DNA of 5,227 nucleotides from an uncultured Spirochaetaceae bacterium. GTDB lineage: Bacteria; Spirochaetota; Spirochaetia; Treponematales; Treponemataceae. The stretch covers positions 1 through 5,227 of the forward strand of contig CACYDQ010000260.1 of assembly GCA_902773215.1 (NCBI GenBank), in the 5' to 3' direction. Under the pieces are notes generated by a model. That model searched no databases. It was not told where the DNA came from and worked only from the letters and a program-made list of their open reading frames with translations. Below, one piece after another: positions 1 to 5,227 of this stretch (positions are counted from its first letter, which is position 1; every line of letters begins with the position of its first letter). A program made the position numbers and the translations under genes.

Positions 1-1
1 C

Positions 2-301
2 CTGAACCCGGTAATAGAAACGAACGTGACGGTCGAACGGCTCGCGGCATTCAAGAAGAAGTACTACGATTTGGCGTATGCGCTCCGCGACAGGCTTGCC
101 GCAATGCTCGGCATTTCGCAGGAAACCGCCTATAAAATACAGCTGGACGTTCTGTTCTATGCCTCGTCGAACGCGGTCTGCTGTTACCGGAACCCGCGCG
201 TGCAGGAGGCACTGGAGCGAATCGGAATTACTCCGCCCCCGATGGATTTTTACGCGGACATGAAGGAGTTTCTTCGGATGCGGCTGGGTTGGAACAAGTA
301 G
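2..301 (+). CDS. C-terminal part of a probable TetR-type transcriptional regulator (5' end outside the window)
   Basis: The frame is open from base 2 to a TAG at 299-301, giving about 99 residues. A GTG at 26 could serve as a start, but no Shine-Dalgarno sequence precedes it and the frame stays open upstream, so I read this as the end of a longer gene. The visible part is predicted helical, with an amphipathic stretch (FKKKYYDLAYALRDRLAAML) followed by a helix around LDVLFYASSNAVCCY. This resembles the ligand-binding helices of TetR/AcrR regulators; the DNA-binding N-terminus is not in view, so the family call is tentative. It ends inside the ribosome binding site of the NimA-like gene, 9 bases before that start, so the two are almost certainly co-transcribed. 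A regulator in first place suggests control of its own operon, which is inference. Confidence 0.5.
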   Translation: MNPVIETNVTVERLAAFKKKYYDLAYALRDRLAAMLGISQETAYKIQLDVLFYASSNAVCCYRNPRVQEALERIGITPPPMDFYADMKEFLRMRLGWNK

Positions 302-305
302 GAGG
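301..305 (+). promoter_or_regulatory. Ribosome binding site of the NimA-like gene
   Basis: GGAGG lies 5 bases before the ATG at 311 and shares its first G with the TAG stop of the preceding gene. This fixes the start of the downstream gene and indicates translational coupling. Confidence 0.85.
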
Positions 306-310
306 AAACT

Positions 311-787
311 ATGTTCAGGACAATGAGAAGATTCAAGCAGCAGATTTCGGATGCGGAGTGCATTGAAATCCTGAAAAACGAGAAGCGCGGCGTGCTTTCG
401 CTCATAGGAGATGACGGATACCCCTATGGAATTCCGCTGAGCCATTTTTATGACGAGCGGGACGGAAAGATTTACTTCCACGGCGCGAAGGAAGGGCACA
501 AGATTGACGCGATAAAGAACTGCCCCAAGGCAAGCTTCTGCGTGTACGACAAGGGCTACACGGACGAAGGCGACTGGGCCCTGCACATAAAGAGCGTCGT
601 TGCGTTCGGGAAAATCAGCCTTGTCACGGACATACGCAAGGCCGAGGAAATCTGCACCCGCCTTGTCCAGAAGTTCACGGATGACCGGGAGTATCTTGAG
701 AAAGAGCTTGCCAACGCCCTGGGGCGCGTCCAGTGCCTTGAGTTTACAATCGAACACATGACAGGGAAACTCGTGAAAGAATCATAA
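311..787 (+). CDS. Pyridoxamine 5'-phosphate oxidase family protein, NimA-like flavin-binding split barrel
   Basis: The product is 158 residues, normal for the small NimA-like branch of the FMN-binding split-barrel superfamily. Visible landmarks are the N-terminal MRRFKQQIS (5-13), RGVLS (26-30), GYPYGIPLS (36-44), the YFHGAKEGHK segment (55-64) typical of the group, and a C-terminal strand with EFTIEHMTGK (144-153). Family members bind a flavin and some reduce 5-nitroimidazole drugs to harmless amines; many homologues have no proven substrate, so resistance is possible but not shown. No signal peptide or membrane segment is seen, so it should be cytoplasmic. The start is fixed by a strong ribosome binding site. 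It is the second gene of a cluster with the probable TetR regulator, 16 bases ahead of the MmcQ/YjbR gene. The family call is firm and the substrate unknown. Confidence 0.88.
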   Translation: MFRTMRRFKQQISDAECIEILKNEKRGVLSLIGDDGYPYGIPLSHFYDERDGKIYFHGAKEGHKIDAIKNCPKASFCVYDKGYTDEGDWALHIKSVVAFGKISLVTDIRKAEEICTRLVQKFTDDREYLEKELANALGRVQCLEFTIEHMTGKLVKES

Positions 788-795
788 AAGGAAAG
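788..795 (+). promoter_or_regulatory. Weak ribosome binding site of the MmcQ/YjbR gene
   Basis: AAGGAAAG lies directly after the TAA of the NimA-like gene and 8 bases before the ATG at 804. It matches the anti-Shine-Dalgarno only partly, but no better start exists and the gene follows closely, supporting co-transcription. Confidence 0.5.
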
Positions 796-803
796 CGCGT
801 CTT

Positions 804-1505
804 ATGGACTACAGCTACATTTTCCGTTCCGCGCTGCCGGATTACGGCACGTTCGCTGCGTTCGGATTTGAAAAGAAGGACGAGGGATATATATGCAGGA
901 AAGCGCTTGGGGACACGGGATTTTATGCGCTTATCAGGGTTCATGACGAGCGCATAACGGCGGAGGTGTATGAGAAATCCGCAGACGGGACTTCCCCTGA
1001 TTCCAAATATGCCCTCTTTGACGTGAAGAGCGCGAACGGTGCCTTTGTCTCCGGCATACGTGCGCAGGTGCAGGAAATCATGAACGACTTCCGTGCACGC
1101 TGTTTTGAGTCCGGTGACTGGAAGGAAAGATACATTTCGTACATCGAGCGGGAGTTTGGCTGCACGGCGGAATACCCCTGGGCTGCCCCCCAGGAAGCGC
1201 AGGGTACGAAAGACAGGTATGCGGATGCCGCCGTGTTCCGCTGTCCCAACCAGAAATGGTTTGCCCTCATCATGAACATCAGATACAAGAACCTGGGGCT
1301 TGAAAGCGACGAGGGCGTTTCCGTGGTGAACCTGAAAGCCGACCCGGACAAGATACAGGAGCTCACGGACAAAAAGTCCGTCTTCCCCGCATGGCACATG
1401 AACAAGAAACACTGGATAACCGTGCTCCTGACGCGGGTGACGGACTTCGACACGCTGTGCGAGCTTACCCGGCGGAGCCGCGAGCTTGTGGCCGGAAAAC
1501 AATAG
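804..1505 (+). CDS. MmcQ/YjbR family protein (CyaY-like fold) with N-terminal extension
   Basis: The product is 233 residues. The C-terminal half carries the family signature: AEYPW (122-126), VFRCPNQKWFALIMNI (about 144-159), VSVVNLKADPDKIQEL (about 172-187) and FPAWHMNKKHWITVLL (194-209). The family's core domain is about 110-120 residues; the first 100 residues here form an extra domain also found in longer clostridial-type members, beginning with an aromatic-rich strand and containing a charged helix near 85-100. The family is often labelled DNA-binding because its fold resembles CyaY and a double-wing motif, but its biochemical role is not established. No export signal is visible. It follows the NimA-like gene by 16 bases and ends 24 bases from the convergent glycoside hydrolase gene, with no clear terminator between them. 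Start is the only good ATG near the weak binding site. Confidence 0.85.
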   Translation: MDYSYIFRSALPDYGTFAAFGFEKKDEGYICRKALGDTGFYALIRVHDERITAEVYEKSADGTSPDSKYALFDVKSANGAFVSGIRAQVQEIMNDFRARCFESGDWKERYISYIEREFGCTAEYPWAAPQEAQGTKDRYADAAVFRCPNQKWFALIMNIRYKNLGLESDEGVSVVNLKADPDKIQELTDKKSVFPAWHMNKKHWITVLLTRVTDFDTLCELTRRSRELVAGKQ

Positions 1506-1529
1506 TGGACGACAGGGAAAGGCCGTATA

Positions 1530-2991
1530 TCACAATCCCAGCTGATGGCAGGTAATGTCGAGTTCCGCGCTCCCATCCATTTCGAACGATACCCTGTCGC
1601 CCAGCTTCTCCTCATACACGCACATGGACATGGCAAGCTCGCCCCTGCCGAAGAATACTTCCACTGAATTCCTGTCTGTCAGTATGCGGAGCTTCAGGTC
1701 CTGTCCTTCCGGCTCGTAGTGGCAGGACCTCTCGTGCAGGAAGGACTTCCGGGAGCCAGCCCTGGACCTGTCCATTCCTGCCATCTTCCGCACGAAGTCA
1801 TAATAGACCCTGACGAACCTGCCGTCCCCCTCAAAAAGCCTCAGCTCAAAACAAGACGGGAACCCGCCTCCGGTACGGACGGTCATGCAGAGGTCCAGGC
1901 ATCGACCGGAAACGGCATCCGGCATGCAGCTTGCATTCTCAAGGCGCATACCGGTGATTTCCGTCCTGTTCTTCCACAGGCTTTCGATTTCCCTGACAGG
2001 CATCTGGCAGAGACGGCCCTTTTCCAGCCAGATTTCCCGGGGGGCCGTCATCTGCCCGAACCAGCACGCGCTCCCGGTCTTGTAGCCGCAGATATCCCAG
2101 TTCTGCATCCATGCAACCATAACCCGCCTTCCGTCATCGGTCAGGATGGTCTGCTGGGCATAAAAGTCCAGGCCCCTGTCCACCTGAAAGACGCTTTCCA
2201 CGTGGAAGCGGTTCACGGCACGGTCGTAGCTGCCTACCGCACAGACGGCTATGCTGCCCCGGTCAAAATCATCGCCCTGCGGGGAATCCTGCGCGCTCAT
2301 CATGAGGACATCCTTTCCGTCCAGAGAGAACAGGTCGGGACATTCCCACATCACGCCAAGGTCAAAGTCGTTTTTCAGGAGTACCCCGCAGTAGTTCCAC
2401 CTGGCAAGGTCCTCGCTCCTGTATGCGAGAAGCTGTCCCTTGCCTTCCGGACCGCGGTTCACGGCATAAAGATAATAGAAGCCATCCCCGCCATCAAGAA
2501 CCTTGGGGTCTCTGAAATCCTCCGCACTGCCCCCATCGGGGAGCATGGAGCCGTCTATCACCGGAGCAGGCATCTTGTCAAAGTCCGTCCCGTCCCCGGT
2601 GGCAAGGCACTGAACCTGAAGATTCCGGCCTTCGTGCTCCCTGTCTTTTGTTACCCCGGTGTAGACGAGGGCAAGCTTGCCATCCGCCGTCACGACGGAG
2701 CAGCCAGAGAAGCAGCCCCCGCCGTCAGCCTCGGAGTCGGGAGCAAGCGCGCAGGGCAGGTAATTCCAGCGCAGCAAATCCTTGGAGACGGCATGCCCCC
2801 AGTGCATGGGCCCCCATACCGTATCATACGGATTGTATTGGTAGAAAAGATGATACTCACCCCCCGTAGCGGACGAACCCGTTGGGGTCGTTCATCCAAC
2901 CCACGGCAGGCGTAAGATGGAAAAGAGGCCTTTCCCCGCCGCCGTGATTCTTCTCATATTCCCTTGCCCTGCGCAAAACCGAGCTTTTCAT
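1530..2991 (-). pseudogene. Family 32 glycoside hydrolase (sucrose-6-phosphate hydrolase / beta-fructosidase type), split by a single-base frameshift
   Basis: Reading from the ATG at 2991, 44 codons encode a normal GH32 N-terminus including WMNDPNG with the nucleophile Asp35. Translation then meets TGA at 2859-2857, directly after a run of six G. Removing one G joins the rest (EYHLFYQYNP, then MHWGHAVSKD onward) into a complete 486-residue enzyme. In that numbering FSG is at 94-96, the transition-state Asp161 in FRDPK, the acid/base Glu216 in ECPD, and a C-terminal beta-sandwich carries ILTDRNSVEVFFGRGE. The family hydrolyses sucrose, sucrose-6-phosphate or fructans. No signal peptide is seen, so an intracellular sugar-processing role is likely. 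The in-frame piece from ATG 2807 lacks the nucleophile and should be inactive alone. Cause may be sequencing error, decay or slippage. The gene lies 18 bases downstream of the toxin gene on the same strand. Confidence 0.87.
2860..2865 (-). other. G6 run at the GH32 frameshift point
   Basis: Six consecutive G on the minus strand encode the two glycines before the premature TGA. Five G would give TAC GGG GGT GAG and continue in the conserved GH32 frame, so this run holds exactly one base too many. Confidence 0.9.
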
Positions 2992-2999
2992 GCGTCCGT

Positions 3000-3007
3000 C
3001 CCCCCTC
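3000..3007 (-). promoter_or_regulatory. Ribosome binding site of the GH32 gene containing a second G6 run
   Basis: On the minus strand GAGGGGGG ends 8 bases before the ATG at 2991. The GAGG portion is a plausible Shine-Dalgarno core and supports this start rather than the internal ATG at 2807. The site lies in the 18-base gap after the toxin stop codon. Confidence 0.6.
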
Positions 3008-3009
3008 AA

Positions 3010-3415
3010 TTACACAGAAACCGTGCATGGTTCATTGTAATACGGAATCAGGCTGTCATGTGTCAAGAACAACATTCCCTCCGTTTTCGCCTGACATATG
3101 AGCATACGGTCAAACGGATCTTTGTGAGGTCGAGGAGCGGAAGAAGAATAGGCTAATGTTTTCAAGGCAATGGCATGCTCTGGTTTTATCGCCAAGTAAT
3201 TTATATTCGCCCGATTGCAGAGAAAGTACAAATCCTCTCCAGAAATGGTGAATGTCTCTGGATATGCGGAATGTTTCACTTGAGCTTCCCAAATATTTAT
3301 CGGGCTATAATAAAAATCATTATCAGAGTTCTTCAAAATCTCTATAGCTTCTTGAGAAAGTTTCTTTCGATCAGCGTGAAGCCAAACCAGAATATGTGTG
3401 TCTAAAAAACCTCAT
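3010..3415 (-). pseudogene. vapC: VapC-type PIN-domain toxin with a +1 frameshift right after the start codon
   Basis: The ATG at 3415-3413 overlaps the antitoxin stop in an ATGA, the usual toxin-antitoxin arrangement. As written, that frame reads only 14 codons (start MRFFRHT) to a TGA at 3373-3371. Deleting one T from the run of six at 3404-3409 gives MRFLDTHILVWL and joins the long downstream frame, making a 134-residue protein. In that numbering the PIN acidic residues are all present: Asp5 in LDTH, Glu43 in NIWEAQ, Asp99 and Asp102 in DPFDR, Asp120 in THDS. Intact members are Mg-dependent ribonucleases cutting tRNA, rRNA or mRNA and are held inactive by the partner. As read, a protein could start only at the TTG 3336 and would lack Asp5, so should be inactive. 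Clearly A/T-rich compared with the flanking genes, suggesting transfer. Confidence 0.85.
3404..3409 (-). other. T6 run at the toxin frameshift point
   Basis: Six T on the minus strand follow ATGAGG. Five T would read ATG AGG TTT TTA GAC, the conserved MRFLD start of this PIN family, so there is exactly one extra base. The PIN frame has an immediate upstream TGA (the antitoxin stop) and no start codon between. Confidence 0.9.
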
Positions 3416-3660
3416 AAGTTATCATCCGTCTCTGCAAGTGCTTCATCAAACATTTCCGCAATCTCATCATCATAGGCGTTAATATCATCGGGAATCTTAT
3501 ATTTCCCCTCGGCAAGTCCAAAGATGATTCCTTTCTTCTTCTCCGTCGTCTGACCAAGAACAGCAATTTTATACTGTAGGAACTGCACATAGCGGGAGAC
3601 ATCCTCCAAATATTCTTCCGGAAGTTCCTTCAACTGTTTTTCCAAAACTGCATATGACAT
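3412..3660 (-). CDS. DUF2281-like antitoxin of a VapC-type toxin-antitoxin pair
   Basis: The product is 82 residues, acidic at the C-terminus. The N-terminal part (LEKQLKELPEEYLEDVSRYV and the following QFL, 6-28) is the amphipathic helix pair typical of DUF2281 proteins. A basic linker (EKKKG, 40-44) follows, then a tail GLAEGKYKIPDDI (48-60) and DDEIAEMF (64-71). The tail is the style of toxin-wrapping segment seen in small antitoxins encoded just before VapC-like PIN toxins. Its role would be to bind and inhibit the toxin, possibly with autoregulation, although no classical DNA-binding fold is evident. The start is fixed by a strong GGAGGTG site 5 bases upstream. The TGA stop overlaps the toxin ATG (ATGA). 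It is intact while its toxin is frameshifted. The gene is A/T-rich compared with the flanking core genes. Confidence 0.82.
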   Translation of the reverse strand: MSYAVLEKQLKELPEEYLEDVSRYVQFLQYKIAVLGQTTEKKKGIIFGLAEGKYKIPDDINAYDDEIAEMFDEALAETDDNL

Positions 3661-3665
3661 AGTTT

Positions 3666-3672
3666 CACCTCC
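3666..3672 (-). promoter_or_regulatory. Ribosome binding site of the antitoxin gene
   Basis: GGAGGTG on the minus strand ends 5 bases before the ATG at 3660. It is one of the strongest such sites in the window, consistent with the antitoxin being made in excess over its toxin. Confidence 0.85.
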
Positions 3673-3681
3673 ACTCTTTTT

Positions 3682-3710
3682 ATTATACTATGTTTTACCG
3701 CAGGAATCCA
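3682..3710 (-). promoter_or_regulatory. Possible proximal promoter of the toxin-antitoxin pair
   Basis: A perfect TATAAT lies at 3687-3682 on the minus strand. At a 17-base spacing upstream is TGGATT (3710-3705), a weak -35 match. Transcription would begin near 3675, just before the antitoxin binding site. The strong -10 supports it and the weak -35 leaves doubt. Confidence 0.5.
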
Positions 3711-3829
3711 TGCTTGTAAACGCCCGTCTCTATCTTCTTCGCCAGGACTTTCCGTTTTGCCCGCAGGGCAATGATGAGGGCGGTATAAGTCTCGTCGTCC
3801 GAATCGCTGTCCCTGCCCTCTGTTTTCTT
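3695..3829 (-). pseudogene. Orphan 44-codon C-terminal reading frame, possible gene remnant
   Basis: Between a TAG (3832-3830) and a TAA (3697-3695) the minus strand is open for 44 codons without any start codon. The predicted peptide is protein-like: an acidic part (EGRDSDSDDE), a helix (TALIIALRAKRKVLAKKIE) and a tail YKHGFLR. About 70 percent of third codon positions are G or C, like the host's core genes and unlike the adjacent A/T-rich antitoxin. This fits the broken 3' end of a former gene, but could be chance in a short stretch. I do not recognise the family. Confidence 0.3.
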
Positions 3830-3838
3830 CTATTATAT

Positions 3839-3867
3839 AGTATACAGACAGGGACCGCAGCCGTCAA
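3839..3867 (-). promoter_or_regulatory. Strong candidate minus-strand promoter upstream of the toxin-antitoxin pair
   Basis: TTGACG (3867-3862) and TATACT (3844-3839) each match the sigma-70 consensus at five of six positions, with an ideal 17-base spacer. Transcription would start near 3832 and run through the orphan reading frame into the antitoxin, toxin and GH32 genes. The -35 box lies inside the loop of an inverted repeat. Confidence 0.55.
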
Positions 3868-3886
3868 CAAGCCATTTTGGCTGCGG
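3855..3886. repeat. Inverted repeat overlapping the minus-strand promoter
   Basis: CCGCAGCC (3855-3862) and GGCTGCGG (3879-3886) are perfect 8-base complements separated by 16 bases. The left arm abuts the -35 box and the spacer holds the rest of it. It could be an operator, a hairpin in a plus-strand transcript, or part of a dispersed repeat. Confidence 0.6.
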
Positions 3887-3897
3887 TGAACGCTTTT

Positions 3898-3934
3898 CGG
3901 GAGTGAGCTGAGCGGCCTTTCCCGCCTTTTTTTT
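3898..3934 (+). terminator. Weak terminator-like element followed by eight T
   Basis: CGGGA (3898-3902) can pair with TCCCG (3920-3924); alternatively GCGG (3912-3915) pairs with CCGC (3922-3925). Both are followed within two bases by T8 at 3927-3934. No plus-strand gene lies upstream within the intergenic region, so either it ends an unseen short transcript or it insulates the enolase promoter that begins 11 bases later. Confidence 0.4.
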
Positions 3935-3944
3935 CGTAAAGCCC

Positions 3945-3973
3945 TTGACATACAATCAAAGTTAGTGTACAGT
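3945..3973 (+). promoter_or_regulatory. Enolase promoter
   Basis: A perfect TTGACA at 3945-3950 is followed after exactly 17 bases by TACAGT at 3968-3973 (four of six consensus matches). Transcription should begin near 3980, giving a leader of about 135 bases before the enolase ATG. This is the best promoter in the window and points at a highly expressed glycolytic gene. Confidence 0.8.
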
Positions 3974-3981
3974 AACGACAT

Positions 3982-4015
3982 GGACATTAGTTAGCAAAGC
4001 CTAATAACTATGTCC
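3982..4015 (+). other. Hairpin at the 5' end of the enolase leader
   Basis: GGACAT (3982-3987) pairs with ATGTCC (4010-4015) and AGTTA (3989-3993) with TAACT (4005-4009). This makes an 11-bp stem with one bulged T and an 11-base loop. It begins within a few bases of the predicted transcript start. It could stabilise the mRNA or act as the first domain of a regulatory leader or small RNA. Confidence 0.65.
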
Positions 4016-4031
4016 TATTCTGCAGTAAATT

Positions 4032-5227
<1,196 letters not shown>

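Noticed and set aside
744..1502. 252-codon minus-strand frame opposite the MmcQ/YjbR gene
   Set aside because: It mirrors a gene with clear family motifs and a good operon context; the minus frame shows no family features or binding site.
1506..1529. Bidirectional terminator between the convergent MmcQ/YjbR and GH32 genes
   Set aside because: The 24-base gap has no inverted repeat and no T run on either strand.
1719..2915. 398-codon plus-strand frame opposite the GH32 gene
   Set aside because: The opposite strand encodes a clearly recognisable GH32 enzyme with all catalytic motifs. The plus frame is rich in Pro, His and Ala with no recognisable domain, a typical shadow of G/C-biased codons.
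3730..3987. 85-codon minus-strand frame in the intergenic region
   Set aside because: It spans the enolase promoter, the inverted repeat and the minus-strand promoter, has many Arg and Ser residues without pattern, and lacks a ribosome binding site.
3980..3994. Leader peptide M-D-I-S before enolase
   Set aside because: Four codons with no ribosome binding site, starting at the predicted transcript 5' end; not credible as an attenuation peptide.

Overview
The window looks like a chromosomal segment from a host-associated spirochaete, most likely a gut or rumen Treponema. That guess rests on the G/C-ending codon style of the core genes, the wording of the enolase active-site segments and the resemblance of the small-protein families to what I know from treponemes. 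No rRNA or tRNA is present to confirm it, and an anaerobic Firmicute cannot be excluded.

Layout. Positions 2-1505 (+) hold a tight three-gene cluster: the C-terminal end of a probable TetR-type regulator, a NimA-like flavin-binding protein of the pyridoxamine 5'-phosphate oxidase superfamily, and a MmcQ/YjbR family protein. Convergent to it, 1530-2991 (-) encodes a family 32 glycoside hydrolase (sucrose or fructan breakdown). Its reading frame is broken by one extra G in a run of six, so the catalytic nucleophile lies in one frame and the other two catalytic acids in another. Directly upstream on the same strand is a type II toxin-antitoxin pair: a DUF2281-like antitoxin (3412-3660) and a VapC-type PIN toxin (3010-3415). 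The toxin is also broken by one extra base, in a run of six T just after its start codon. Positions 4115-5227 (+) are the first 371 codons of enolase, which runs off the end.

The 450-base gap between antitoxin and enolase is rich in signals. It has a 44-codon orphan C-terminal reading frame, a good minus-strand promoter pointing at the toxin-antitoxin pair, an inverted repeat overlapping that promoter, and a weak terminator-like element. It also has a near-consensus enolase promoter followed by a leader with a 5' hairpin and a 14-bp stem plus T tract just before the enolase ribosome binding site. That last structure looks like an attenuator or the end of a separate small RNA.

How the parts fit. 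The first cluster suggests a small regulated operon for a redox or detoxification function. The glycoside hydrolase would feed hexoses into glycolysis, where enolase acts, but the two genes are on opposite strands and no shared control is visible. The toxin-antitoxin block is clearly more A/T-rich than its neighbours and was probably acquired. The main points for a second look are the two single-base frameshifts in adjacent minus-strand genes (sequence error, decay or slippage switch) and the enolase leader. I see no convincing evidence of a wholly new multi-gene system here.
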